Shown here: piece after piece, positions 18,361 through 29,100 of the stretch
Layout: every line of letters begins with the position of its first letter
How positions within the stretch are numbered: the stretch's first letter is position 1
Assembly (NCBI GenBank): GCA_964353185.1
Contig: CAYGUV010000002.1
Span: 124,001-188,000, forward strand
Direction of reading: 5' to 3'
Origin: GCA-2708415 sp964353185
GTDB taxonomy: Bacteria; Pseudomonadota; Alphaproteobacteria; Micavibrionales; Micavibrionaceae
DNA length: 64,000 bases
Translations under genes and position numbers: made by a program
Notes under the pieces: model-generated
What the model was told of the DNA's origin: nothing
The model's input: the letters and a program-made list of their open reading frames with translations, nothing else
The model's database searches: none

Positions 18361-20343
18361 TTAATAAGGGGCCTTCGCTTCATTTGCCAACTCTTCAATG
18401 GCTTGATCTAAATCAACGATATTCTGCGCTTGGCTGCCTAACCGGCGAATGGCAACTTTATTCCCCTCGGCTTCGCGTGCACCAACAACAAACAATGCAG
18501 GAACTTTTGCCAAAGAATGCTCACGCACTTTATAATTTATTTTCTCATTACGTATATCTAACTCTACACGGATGCCTTTTGCTTTTAACTCTTCATACAC
18601 TTTCTTCGCGTAATCAGAGGCATCATCTGTAATATTGGCAACAACACATTGAACGGGGGTCAACCATAACGGCAACTTACCCGCATAGTTTTCAATCATA
18701 ATACCGATAAAGCGTTCCAGTGCCCCCAACGCCGCGCGATGCAACATGACAGGGCGCTGTTTTGATCCGTCTGCTGCAATATAATTTGCATTCAAACGCT
18801 CAGGCAGATTAAAATCAAGCTGTAATGTCCCACATCCCCACTCACGGCCGATGGCATCACGAATGACGAAACCAACTTTCGGGCCATAAAACGCGCCATC
18901 CCCTTCACAGGTTTCATATTCTAAACCCATTTCTTTCAAGGCATTTTCCAAGGATTCTTCGGCCTTATCCCAAATTTCATCTGACCCAACTCTTAACTCG
19001 GGACGGGTTTCAAAGGTAATTTTATATTCTTCAAAACCTAAATCTTTATAGATGGCTTGTACCAATTTAAAGAATTTAATTGATTCATCTAGAATTTGAT
19101 CTTCTGTGCAAAATATATGCGCGTCATCTTGAACAAATTGACGCAAACGCATAATGCCGTGTAACGCGCCATGCGCTTCGTTACGGTGGCAACATCCAAA
19201 TTCAGATAAACGAATAGGCAGATCACGATATGATTTAATACCTTGATTAAAAATTTGAACATGTGCAGGGCAATTCATTGGCTTTAACGCCAAAAATTCT
19301 TTTGGCTCTTCATCATAAACAGGGCCATCTTCATTATTATTGGGTGTCACATCTGGCACAACAAACATGTCTTCACGATATTTTTGCCAGTGTCCGGACT
19401 CTTTCCAAAATTTTGAATGCATTAATTGCGGCGTACGAACTTCGTCATATCCATCATCTTGTAAACGACGGCGCACATATGCCTCTAATTGGTTATATAT
19501 GGTGTAGCCTTTGGGATGCCAGAAAACAGACCCTTGCGCCTCTTCTTGTAAATGGAACAAATCCATTTCGCGCCCTATTTTACGATGGTCGCGGGCTTCG
19601 GCCTCTTCTAGCATTGTTAAATATGCATCTAATTCTTTTTGGTTGCGCCACGCTGTACCATAAATACGCGTTAGCATGGCGTTGTTTGAATCCCCACGCC
19701 AATACGCGCCTGCGACTTTCATCAACTTAAACGCAGACCCTACATTCTTAGTGGAGGGCATATGAGGACCACGGCAAAGGTCTAACCAATCCCCTTGTTT
19801 ATAAATTGAAATTGTCTCACTTTCAGGCAAATCTTGAATTAACTCAGCCTTATATTTTTCACCCTTATCGCGGAAATATTGTATCGCAACATCGCGGTCC
19901 CACTCTTCGCGTTCAAACGCCGAATTACGCTCAACAATCTTACGCATTTCTTTTTCAATGGCGGCAAAGTCAGTGTCACTAAATGGCTTATCGCGGGCAA
20001 AATCGTAATAAAACCCATTCTCAATAGATGGGCCAATCGTCACTTGTGTACCGGGAAATAATTTTTGAACCGCTTCGGCCATCACATGCGCCGCATCATG
20101 ACGGATCATCTCAAGCGCATCATCGTCATCACGTTTGATTAACCCAATGGACGCATCATTATGAATGGCACGTGATAAATCACAAATTTCACCATCAATT
20201 TTGATGCCAACACAAGCTTTCGCCAATGACGTTGAAATATCTTTGGCAATATCCATACCAGTAATGCCGGAGTCATATTCACGGATTGCGCCATCAGGCA
20301 AAGTGATTTTAATCATATCGTTCTTTTTTTGTGTTGCTGTCAT
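18361..20343 (-). CDS. thrS: threonyl-tRNA synthetase
   Basis: Charges tRNA-Thr in the cytosol. The 660-residue protein has an N-terminal TGS domain (starting IKITLPDGAIREYD), the editing domain with RHDAAHVMAEAVQKLFP, a class II catalytic core with ALKPMNCPAHVQIF (zinc Cys and His), CCHRNEAHGALHGIMRLRQFVQDDAHIFC, and a C-terminal anticodon domain (LTPVQCVVANI ...). ATG 20343 lacks a good ribosome binding site. A second ATG at 20316 gives the family-typical MIKITLPDG start and is a credible alternative. It heads the thrS-tspO pair; no T-box or attenuator is apparent upstream. Confidence 0.97.
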   Translation of the reverse strand: MTATQKKNDMIKITLPDGAIREYDSGITGMDIAKDISTSLAKACVGIKIDGEICDLSRAIHNDASIGLIKRDDDDALEMIRHDAAHVMAEAVQKLFPGTQVTIGPSIENGFYYDFARDKPFSDTDFAAIEKEMRKIVERNSAFEREEWDRDVAIQYFRDKGEKYKAELIQDLPESETISIYKQGDWLDLCRGPHMPSTKNVGSAFKLMKVAGAYWRGDSNNAMLTRIYGTAWRNQKELDAYLTMLEEAEARDHRKIGREMDLFHLQEEAQGSVFWHPKGYTIYNQLEAYVRRRLQDDGYDEVRTPQLMHSKFWKESGHWQKYREDMFVVPDVTPNNNEDGPVYDEEPKEFLALKPMNCPAHVQIFNQGIKSYRDLPIRLSEFGCCHRNEAHGALHGIMRLRQFVQDDAHIFCTEDQILDESIKFFKLVQAIYKDLGFEEYKITFETRPELRVGSDEIWDKAEESLENALKEMGLEYETCEGDGAFYGPKVGFVIRDAIGREWGCGTLQLDFNLPERLNANYIAADGSKQRPVMLHRAALGALERFIGIMIENYAGKLPLWLTPVQCVVANITDDASDYAKKVYEELKAKGIRVELDIRNEKINYKVREHSLAKVPALFVVGAREAEGNKVAIRRLGSQAQNIVDLDQAIEELANEAKAPY

Positions 20344-20417
20344 AAGACTGTTTTACTGCGTAATCCCCTGAATGTCTAGACATCAAGGCGGTTTTACTAG
20401 CAGTTTCCGATAAACCA

Positions 20418-21878
20418 TTACCGTTCGTTGAGGGAATTATTCATGGTCTTAATAAACGGCTTCAACAAATACTCCATAATGGTTTTCTCACCTGTCAAAA
20501 TATCAACAGACGCAACCATACCAGGGATAATTGGCAAAACTTCTCCGCGCCGTTTCAACGCATTTTCTTCGGTCAAAACTTGTACTTGATAGAAACTATT
20601 GCCTTCTTCATCCGTCACCGCATCGGGGGATATGGACACCACTTTACCATTCAACCCGCCATATACGGCAAAATCATACGCCGTAATTTTCACAACGGCT
20701 GGCTGTTCAGGGTATAAAAACGCAATATCTTTGGGGTTAATACGAGCCTCAACCAATAACTGGTCATCTTTAGGCACAATTTCAATAAATTCTTGCCCTG
20801 GCTGTACAACACCACCCACGGTATAAACCTTCAAATCCTTAATATAACCATTCACAGGCGATTTAATATCCGCACGATCTTTCCGGTCAACCAGCCCTGC
20901 CAAACCTTGCTTGATAGCATTCATTTCAATCATTTTGGCGGATAATTCTGTCTGCGCTTGCGCTTTTGCGGCCGACTTAACCTCCCCAATACGCGCATTC
21001 GCCTCATTAATCGCTGAACGTGCCCTTGGAATTGCCGACAAGACGCCATTTAACTCCGTCTGTTTTTCTTTAATCTGACGATCTAATTGTAAAATCTCCA
21101 TCTTTGGCGCTGCTCCACGGGCGACCAATGGCTCAACCATTGCTTTTTCATCTTGAGCCAAGCCTAATTGCCCACGAATATCACTCGCACGAATTTGCAA
21201 TTCGTTTAATTCTTGCGAACGCTGGCTTTTTTGTTGTTCCATAATGTTTGTCTGACTGGAAATCTGAGCCTTGTTCGCACTGTACGCGTTCATTTCCTCT
21301 GTCACACTTTGTGGTGCGCCTTGCATCACTTCATCAGGAAACTCTGGAACACGGCCTTCCACCTCGGCTTGAAGACGTGATACGGTTGCCAATAATCCTA
21401 AATAACGCGCCTCGTTAGATCCTAAATCAGAGGATGCTGCAATATCAGACAGACGCACAAGAATATCGCCTTGCTTAACTTCGTCGCCTTTTTTAATAAA
21501 GAATTCTTCAACAATTCCACCTTCTAAAGATGAAATTTTCTGAATTTCGGTCGATGGGATGACTGTTCCATCGCCGCGTGTTACTTCATCAATTTCGGCA
21601 AAGCTTGCCCAAAAAAACATGATCGTAAAAAAAGCAATTATGAACAAAAGAACCAAATGGCGGGATAAAGGCATATCTTCATCTGTATCAAAAAATCGAT
21701 CGCCTTGTGCCTGTACGCGCTCTATATGATCGCTTAGCCACTGTTTTTTGTCATCGGCTTCCTTTTCTTTATCCGTCATATTTTCCCGCGCCTGCATTTT
21801 CATTGCCTTGGCGAGGTTCTCATCTTTACCAGTAATGGTTTTTACTGCTTTTTTATCGTTTTTTTTCTTATCGCTCAT
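20418..21878 (-). CDS. type I secretion periplasmic adaptor (HlyD/LapC family)
   Basis: A 486-residue membrane-fusion protein that links the ABC transporter to the TolC-like channel. It has a hydrophilic Lys-rich cytoplasmic segment (1-70), one membrane helix (LVLLFIIAFFTIMFFWASF, about 73-92), and a lipoyl half-domain with GTVIPSTEIQKISSLEGGIVEEFFIKKGDEVKQGD. A long alpha-helical hairpin (about 180-330), the second lipoyl half (IKSPVNGYIKDLKVYTVGGVVQPG) and a beta-barrel ending in GMVASVDILTGEKTIMEYLLKP follow. It starts 15 bases after the ABC transporter gene, so the two form an operon serving the large adhesin. Confidence 0.92.
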   Translation of the reverse strand: MSDKKKNDKKAVKTITGKDENLAKAMKMQARENMTDKEKEADDKKQWLSDHIERVQAQGDRFFDTDEDMPLSRHLVLLFIIAFFTIMFFWASFAEIDEVTRGDGTVIPSTEIQKISSLEGGIVEEFFIKKGDEVKQGDILVRLSDIAASSDLGSNEARYLGLLATVSRLQAEVEGRVPEFPDEVMQGAPQSVTEEMNAYSANKAQISSQTNIMEQQKSQRSQELNELQIRASDIRGQLGLAQDEKAMVEPLVARGAAPKMEILQLDRQIKEKQTELNGVLSAIPRARSAINEANARIGEVKSAAKAQAQTELSAKMIEMNAIKQGLAGLVDRKDRADIKSPVNGYIKDLKVYTVGGVVQPGQEFIEIVPKDDQLLVEARINPKDIAFLYPEQPAVVKITAYDFAVYGGLNGKVVSISPDAVTDEEGNSFYQVQVLTEENALKRRGEVLPIIPGMVASVDILTGEKTIMEYLLKPFIKTMNNSLNER

Positions 21879-21893
21879 TTTCTCAAAAACTCT

Positions 21894-24353
21894 CTAAACG
21901 TTTGTTTTTTCAGCATCTGTTCCGTATTGACGGGCCTGCAATTTGCTAATTACTTCGTCTTTTGGACCAAAAGCAACCAAACGACCACGATCCAACAAGA
22001 TAAGTTTATCCACCAAAGACAGCATTCCGCCTTTATGCGTGATCAAAATTGTTGTTCGTCCTTCGGTCACATTATGTAGACGCTTACGCAATCTATTTTC
22101 AGACGCCGGGTCCATAGACGCCGTAGGCTCATCCAAAATCAAAATTGGTGGATCATATAATAACGCACGTGCAATCGCGACGGCCTGACGTTGGCCACCA
22201 GATAACGCTTCCCCGCGTTCACCCACTTGCGTATCTAAGCCGGCTTGAGACTCACGTAAAAACTCAGTCACACCCGCTAATTCAGCGGCGCGTAAAACCG
22301 CACGGTCTGGCGCCATCTCATGCCCCATGGTGATATTTTCACGAACTGATCCGTAGAACAACTGCGGGCTTTGCTGAACCGCACCAATATTACGGCGTAA
22401 ATCACCTGGGTCAATCTGACGTACATCCGTACCATCTAACTGTACGCTTCCGCTTTCGGGTTGGTATAGATTGATCAATAACCGCTCAATCGTCGTCTTA
22501 CCTGACCCCACCGCGCCAATAACACCGACATGCTCTCCTGGCTCTAAAGTGAAATTCAAATTATTTAGGGCAGGAACAGATTGATTGGGATAATGAAACA
22601 AAACATCACGAAATTCTACTTTCCCCTGAATGGAGGGCATTGCAATGAAATGCTTGCCTTTGGGGCGCTCAACTTCTTTTTTCATCATTTCATCCAACTG
22701 GCGTAATGATTCTTTAGATTGATGCATACGTGTCAAAAGACCCGCAATTTGTGATAAAGGTGCCATCGCACGACCACTTAGAATAACACAGGCAATCAAC
22801 GCCCCCATCGAGATTTCAGCTTCCTTAATTAAGAAAACGCCAACAATCACGACAAAAACACTAACCAATTGCTGTATGAAAACAGCAAAGTTTAATGCAA
22901 AGGCATTAACGCGGCGCATTTTGACAGATGTACGCGAGGATTTATCCGTTAATTCTTCCCATCGGCGTTGCGTGTGGCCTTCGGCTGCTTGTACTTTTAC
23001 AGTCTCAAGACCGCTAATTGTTTCAAATAGTAACGCATTCTTTAACGCACTTTCCATCATCGAATCTTTAATGGCTTTTTGAAGTGGCTTTTGTAAAAAC
23101 AATCCAACGCCAATAACAATAGGAATCGCCGCCAATGGCACAAAGGCAATCGGCCCCCCAATAAGCGCGATGATCGCAATAAAGAAAAAGATAAATGGTA
23201 AATCAATCAATGCCGCCATGGTGGCAGAGGTAAAGAAATCGCGCAGCGTTTCAAATTCACGCATATGACTGGCTAAAACTCCCGCACTAGCGGGTCGCGC
23301 CTGCATCGTCATGCCCAGCATTTGCTCAAACAAACGTGCAGATACAACAATATCCGCTTTTCGCCCTGCATGGTCCAAGAAATGCGCACGCAGATTTTTT
23401 AAGATAAAGTCAAAGACATACACCACCAAAACCCCCGTGGCCAAAACCCACAACGTTTCAATCGCATTGTTGGGGACAACGCGGTCATACACGTTCATCA
23501 CAAAAAGTGAACTTCCAAGGGCGAAAATGTTAATCATAACCGCGGCCATGACAACTTCGGTATATATCTTCTTATTTTCCCACAAGGCAGACCAGAACCA
23601 ATCACGCGCATTATCAATTTCGGCGGGGCCCGCCCGATCATCCACACGGGCAACAGGGCGCACATAGAAACAATAATTGGTGTAAACTTTTTCTAACTTA
23701 TGCAGTGATATCGCTTTACGCTCATCACCTGTCTCAGGGAACTGAACCAAAAATTTTGTCTCAGGATGAATAATACTTCCTTTGGATTTTGATTTGGTTT
23801 TATTCTCTTGCTTTGGCTTTTGCACTTCCCAAAGAATACACGCCTGTCCCCCTTCAAGCACCATGATACAAGGCAAATTGGGCGCAATTGCTACTGAATC
23901 AATAGAGCGCTCGACCATGAAAGAATTTAAATTGGCACGTTCTGCCGCGCGGGAGAATAAGAGAGGCGTAATCCCTGCCTTTGAAATTGGCAAGCCAGAG
24001 GTCAAAGCAGCCACACTTGTACGGCGCCCATAATGCCCCGCAATCAATTGCAAACAATTCACTAACGGGTCATGTATTGCCACGCGATCGGCTTCTAATG
24101 GCCAAGAATCAGATGATTTTTCATGCTCTTTTGTCGCCGCTTTATTTTGACGTGCCGCGCTTGGTGCTTCTTTTTGTGCTTCATAGGCAGTTTGTTGATT
24201 TTTCTGCACATTCTCCCCCCGCGTATCGGCGGATTGGTCTGAATAAGGCTGCTCAGGATCCACGTTATAATTTTTCCCTGATTCAGAATCATCTGAATTA
24301 GTGTTTGTTTGGTTTTGCGGCGCGTTTGGCGATTTGGGTGTGTTATCAGTCAA
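21894..24353 (-). CDS. type I secretion ABC transporter (LapB-like, C39-like domain)
   Basis: Inner-membrane ATPase of a type I secretion system. A Gln/Asn/Ser-rich leader of about 95 residues precedes a C39-like domain (DPLVNCLQLIAGHYGRRTSV ...) that lacks the catalytic Cys motif of true C39 peptidases, as expected for LapB-type transporters. Six membrane helices follow (KIYTEVVMAAVMINIFALGSSLFVMNVYDRV onward), then the ATPase with GAVGSGKTT, LSGGQRQ and ILILDEPTASMD. The start is uncertain: TTG 24353 gives MTDNTPKSPN (819 residues), while the frame extends to GTG 24419 with non-coding-like residues and no ribosome binding site. It has its own transcript, because a terminator separates it from the tolC-like gene. 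Confidence 0.92.
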   Translation of the reverse strand: MTDNTPKSPNAPQNQTNTNSDDSESGKNYNVDPEQPYSDQSADTRGENVQKNQQTAYEAQKEAPSAARQNKAATKEHEKSSDSWPLEADRVAIHDPLVNCLQLIAGHYGRRTSVAALTSGLPISKAGITPLLFSRAAERANLNSFMVERSIDSVAIAPNLPCIMVLEGGQACILWEVQKPKQENKTKSKSKGSIIHPETKFLVQFPETGDERKAISLHKLEKVYTNYCFYVRPVARVDDRAGPAEIDNARDWFWSALWENKKIYTEVVMAAVMINIFALGSSLFVMNVYDRVVPNNAIETLWVLATGVLVVYVFDFILKNLRAHFLDHAGRKADIVVSARLFEQMLGMTMQARPASAGVLASHMREFETLRDFFTSATMAALIDLPFIFFFIAIIALIGGPIAFVPLAAIPIVIGVGLFLQKPLQKAIKDSMMESALKNALLFETISGLETVKVQAAEGHTQRRWEELTDKSSRTSVKMRRVNAFALNFAVFIQQLVSVFVVIVGVFLIKEAEISMGALIACVILSGRAMAPLSQIAGLLTRMHQSKESLRQLDEMMKKEVERPKGKHFIAMPSIQGKVEFRDVLFHYPNQSVPALNNLNFTLEPGEHVGVIGAVGSGKTTIERLLINLYQPESGSVQLDGTDVRQIDPGDLRRNIGAVQQSPQLFYGSVRENITMGHEMAPDRAVLRAAELAGVTEFLRESQAGLDTQVGERGEALSGGQRQAVAIARALLYDPPILILDEPTASMDPASENRLRKRLHNVTEGRTTILITHKGGMLSLVDKLILLDRGRLVAFGPKDEVISKLQARQYGTDAEKTNV

Positions 24354-24465
24354 TGTCTGTATCCAGAATGTAAAAGAGGGGTAAAGGAATAATTGTGACA
24401 ATAGTTTACCACAACCCACCGCCAGACTTTAAGAAAAAAAGCACATGTCATAATCTGAAATTACA

Positions 24466-24496
24466 TCAAAAAAACGGAGGCATCATAGCCTCCGTC
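24466..24496 (-). terminator. rho-independent terminator after the TolC-like gene
   Basis: On the minus strand, the perfect 8-bp stem ACGGAGGC / GCCTCCGT with a 6-base loop is followed by seven T. It separates the channel gene from the transporter/adaptor operon. Confidence 0.9.
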
Positions 24497-24520
24497 TTAA
24501 ATTCTTATATTACGCTAAAA

Positions 24521-25969
24521 TTAACGATCAACGACATATTGCGCAGGCTCAATCAAAGCTGATTCGCGTGGGAATGCAACATTCATTGTTGGCAATAATT
24601 GACCTTTTAGGGCAAGCAATCTGAATACTGAGAACATCTCAAGAAATTCTGCGTTAATTGTATTTGTACGCGATACAAATAATTCATTCTGCGAATCCAA
24701 TACATCAATTAATGTACGGCGGTCTAAAGAGAATTGATCTTTATATGCACGTGTAACTTCTGTATTTGCGGCTGCTTGCGCGGCAAATTCACTTGCACGC
24801 TCCCCAGCTGACATCATACGTGCCCATGTTTGGCGTACATCATTTTCAACGGCGCGCGCTGAATCTGCGCGACGTTCTTTTGACACTTGGTAACGATGTG
24901 TAAATTCACGGATACGGGCAATATCACCACCACCACGGTATAAGTTCCAGTTGGCAACAACCAACGCAGAAGCACTCGTATCGCGATCTTCTACGCCACC
25001 TAAGTTATCACCTGTACGGCCATTTAATTGCAGATCAACTTGTGGATACAAGGTAGACCCTGTTCCATTCATTTCTGCATAGGCAACACGAACATCTGAA
25101 TCAAAGATCGCCAATGTCGGGCTATTTGTAATAACAGTTTTTACTTCTTCTTCTACATTTGCTGATAAGCCATTGACTGGCACAGCAGGTAAAATTAGAT
25201 CACGTGGGTCTGAACCAACTTCACGGCGGAAGTTTGCTTCAGCAATACGAAGCTGTTGAAGAATTGTTGATTCTTGCGCACGAGCAGAAGCCAAACGCGC
25301 TTTAATTTGTTCTAGGTCAGCTTGTGTTGAACGACCAACATCAACACCATCTTGAATTAAATCCATGATTGCTAAATGCTCATTCACGTTATCGCGTGTG
25401 ATACCTAACAATTCACGTTGACGAATAACTTCCAAAAATGACTCAACAATTGAAAGTCCAACCAATTCGGCTGTCTCTTTAACGCGGTGCGCAGAAGATT
25501 GAATACGGTTTTCTTGACGTTCAACTTCGTATTTTGTTTCCCAACCATCAAACAACATTTGTGTTAAAGTTAGGCCAGCTTCGGTACGGAATAATGTTTC
25601 TGTATCATCTTCACCAACACGGTTATTGGTAAAACGATCATCTGTATATTCCAAACCAAAATCACCAGAAAAATCAATAGAAGGAAGATACAAAGCTTTA
25701 GCTTGCTCTAACTCTTCATCTGTTGCGCGGCGCGTACCAGCAACAACACCATACTCAGGGTTTGTTAAAACACCTAAAGCAATCGCTTCCGCAAGATCCA
25801 ATTGAGCGGGAGAGCCATCAACAACAGGCGTATTCATCACCGTTGCGTTTTCTGTTATAACAGGATCAACCATCTGCTCTTGCGCCGCCAAAGGCATCGC
25901 GTAAGAAAGGATTGTAGCTGTCATTAAAGCCGCAATAAGATTAGTTTTTTGAAAATTTTTCTGTGTCAT
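24521..25969 (-). CDS. TolC family outer-membrane channel (type I secretion)
   Basis: A 482-residue outer-membrane factor that completes the type I export channel. The signal peptide MTQKNFQKTNLIAALMTATILSYAMPLAAQ is followed by two OEP repeats of long coiled-coil helices (LDLAEAIALGVLTNPEYGVV ..., QDGVDVGRSTQADLEQIKARLASARA, DQFSLDRRTLIDVLDSQNELFVSR). ATG 25969 is chosen because GAGG stands 9-12 bases upstream; an in-frame ATG six codons earlier has none. Resemblance is to the AggA/LapE type that serves large adhesins, rather than to the RND outer-membrane lipoprotein encoded near 46 kb. Confidence 0.93.
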   Translation of the reverse strand: MTQKNFQKTNLIAALMTATILSYAMPLAAQEQMVDPVITENATVMNTPVVDGSPAQLDLAEAIALGVLTNPEYGVVAGTRRATDEELEQAKALYLPSIDFSGDFGLEYTDDRFTNNRVGEDDTETLFRTEAGLTLTQMLFDGWETKYEVERQENRIQSSAHRVKETAELVGLSIVESFLEVIRQRELLGITRDNVNEHLAIMDLIQDGVDVGRSTQADLEQIKARLASARAQESTILQQLRIAEANFRREVGSDPRDLILPAVPVNGLSANVEEEVKTVITNSPTLAIFDSDVRVAYAEMNGTGSTLYPQVDLQLNGRTGDNLGGVEDRDTSASALVVANWNLYRGGGDIARIREFTHRYQVSKERRADSARAVENDVRQTWARMMSAGERASEFAAQAAANTEVTRAYKDQFSLDRRTLIDVLDSQNELFVSRTNTINAEFLEMFSVFRLLALKGQLLPTMNVAFPRESALIEPAQYVVDR

Positions 25970-26102
25970 TCTATGACCCTCATTCATTAAAAGGTAATTT
26001 GTAATAATTAAATTAGACTATTTACGTCAATAATTCTAAGTAGTTATGTCGTTTTTTTCTATATTTTGCAAGTGTTTATTTATATTTAATCAATAATATG
26101 AC

Positions 26103-26145
26103 AAAAAAAATGGAGCAAATTAAAGAATTATTTGCCCCATTTTTA
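26103..26145 (-). terminator. rho-independent terminator of the giant adhesin gene
   Basis: On the minus strand the stem AATGGGGCAAAT / ATTTGCTCCATT (one G-T pair) has a 9-base loop and ends in eight T. It lies just after the adhesin stop. Confidence 0.85.
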
Positions 26146-26165
26146 AAATTATATGTAAACTCTAT

Positions 26166-29100
26166 CTAAACAATGATACTGCTTCTTGCCACTAAATCAT
26201 CAATTGATACAATGTCATTCTCTAAAGTAACCAATGCAGTTGCATCATCTAACGCCCCGCCACCATTTGCATCAACAAACAATGTTGTGTCGCCATTTTC
26301 CTGAACCGCAAATAAGAAGTCATTAATATCTTCGCCTGCTTCGAAACCGGTCAAAACATTTGATAAATCAAGCGTATCTTCGACGGTATTAAAGTCTTTA
26401 ATAGTATCAAGACCCTCATTGATTGCATTGAACAAGAATGTATCTTTTCCGAGTCCACCTCTTAAGATATCATCGCCCGCTCCGCCATAGATAAAGTCGT
26501 CTCCGTCTGTACCGTATAGTGTGTTGTGGCCATCATCACCTTGGATATAATTATGGCTGGTTCCATTAATGACCAACGAAGCTTGAGAAGTGTCACCATC
26601 TGCATCTTTAATAACATAGCAGAATGTGTCAGATCCAACTTCACCATCTGTTTGTCCACTCACTTCACTTAATAAGAATGATGGACCTTTAAATTGTGGG
26701 CCACCAACAAGGTCAATACGTGTGATTTCTGAACCATATCCAGATACATCCTGAGTAAAGGCACCATTTGTGACTTGGCCAGATGATAAATTCACTGTTT
26801 CCGTTACAACATCACCGTTTTCAAGATAAACTTTGTATGTGAAATCTTTATCAACATTATTGGCACCAATTTCAGTGATGGTGAAAGATGCGCTATCAAC
26901 TGATTCATCAAAGCGTACTTCTAATGTTTCGATTGAATCACGGCTGATAACTTTATCAGAACGGTTTCCAAGGATACCAACACCACTTCCATCTGCGGTA
27001 TTAACCCAAGTCAGATCTTCACCGTTATTTGATGAAATTATAATACCACTCTCACTAATAGAGCTTTGGATACCAACAACATCTGCGCTTGTAATTGCAA
27101 ACGCAACAGTTGTTCCCGCGGCTGTACCATTAGGTGTGTAGGTGTAATCGCCATTTGAGTTAATTTTTAAGACACCGTAATCACCATTGATAGTTGTCGT
27201 TCCCTGTTCTGCAACAACGAATGTCTTTCCATCAAACTTGATTTTTGAAACACATCCAGCGCCATCAAAACCATAATCATCATTTTCGGTAACATTTCCA
27301 ACCAACACATCACCATCAGTAATGCGTGTGTCATCGTGCGCTTTTGGACCATCGTCATGCAGATCAACAATAATCATCGCTGTACCCGTGTCACCATCTG
27401 CGTCTGTGATTTTCACACCAAATTTCAACCAGATCACATCATCTGCATCTGTTGCATCAGGATGATCAATCGCTTGGAATTGAGTATAAGTATACTCACC
27501 AGATGCTGGATCGATAGACAATGTAAACACAATCGCACCAGATGCTAACGCACCTGTATATGTATTGTTTGTGCTTGTTACTATCACATTATCACCGCCA
27601 GATTTCAGCTGTTGATCTTGGCCACCAACTTGATATTTCGCTTGGAAAGTATCTGTTGTCATGATTGAACCGGCACCGTCTTCACCAAAATCAAAGTTTA
27701 ACTTATGCGTATAGCTAATTTCACCATTTGCATCTGCATCACTTTCATCAATAGGCTTCGCCTTATCATGGATGACTGGACCATCATCAAGAACTTTAAC
27801 AGTCAATGTAGTTGACGCAGTGTCACCATCTTTATCTGTTGCAACAACACCAAAGTTCAAGTTAATCGCATCATTTGGATTATTTGTATTTGGATGATCA
27901 AGAACACCTGTTTGGGTGTAAAGATAGTCACCATCTTCTTGGATCGCCAAAGTAAAGATTGTCTCTGTTCCTGCTTTACCAGTGTAAACACCAGCAGTCG
28001 TATCATAGGTTACAACAACCGCAACACCGCCACTTGTAAGGGCAACAGAACTTGTAAAGGTATCATTTCCTTTAATTGTTCCAGGGCCATCATTGAAGAA
28101 GTTTGCTTCAATCTTTCCTGTGTCAGTTAAGTTACCAGCATCAAGATTTGTCTCATCAACAACTTCATTCGCAGGCTTAACAATGATTGGTGTATCATTT
28201 TCAAGCGCAACATTGATTGTTAATGTCGCGGTGGCTGTATCACCATCAAAATCTTCGATTGTGTAACCAAATACATCCTGAACAGTTTCATTGCTCACAC
28301 CGTCATTGGCTTTGTAAGTGTAATCACCATTTGAGGCAATTTTCAATACACCATATGTGCCATTAATCGTTGTTGTTCCTGTTTCGGCCACATCATATTC
28401 AACGCCACCAAATGTAACTTTGATAACTGAACCAGCGCCGTCGAAACCGTACTCATCGTTCGTGATAACCGTGCCACTTGTTGTGTCACCTTCATCAACT
28501 GAGTCAGTATCATCACTTGCACGTGGACCATCATCATGAAGATCAACAACGATCATCGCTGTATCTGTGTCACCGTCTTTATCAGTGATTTGAACACCAA
28601 ATTTCAACCAAATAACATCATCTGGGTTTGTATCATCAGGATGATCAATTGGTTGCACTTGCGTATAAGTATATTGACCAGAAGTTGGATCAATTACTAA
28701 TGTAAACACAATCGCACCAGACGCTGTTGTTCCTGTGTAGCTGTTATCTGTACTTGTAACAGTTACGTCTTCACCACCAGCTTTCAACTGTTGGTCTGAA
28801 CCACCAACCTGATATTTCGTTTGGAAAGTATCTGTTGTTGTGATCGCACCCGCGCCATCTTCACCAAAGTCAAAGTTTAATGTGTGCGTATAGCTTAGCT
28901 CACCATTTGCATCCGCATCAGTTTCGTCGATTGGACGCTTTTTCTCTGAGATCTGAGGACCATCGTCGTAAACATTTACTGATAATGTTGTTGATGCTGT
29001 ATCACCATTTTCATCTGTGGCTGTTACACCAAAGTTTAATGTCACAAAATCATTTGGATCTGTTGCATCTGGGTGATCAATCGCTTCAAACTGTGTGAAT

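Noticed and set aside
20344..20417. T-box or threonine attenuator before thrS
   Set aside because: The gap is only 74 bases and shows no leader peptide, T-box or terminator structure.
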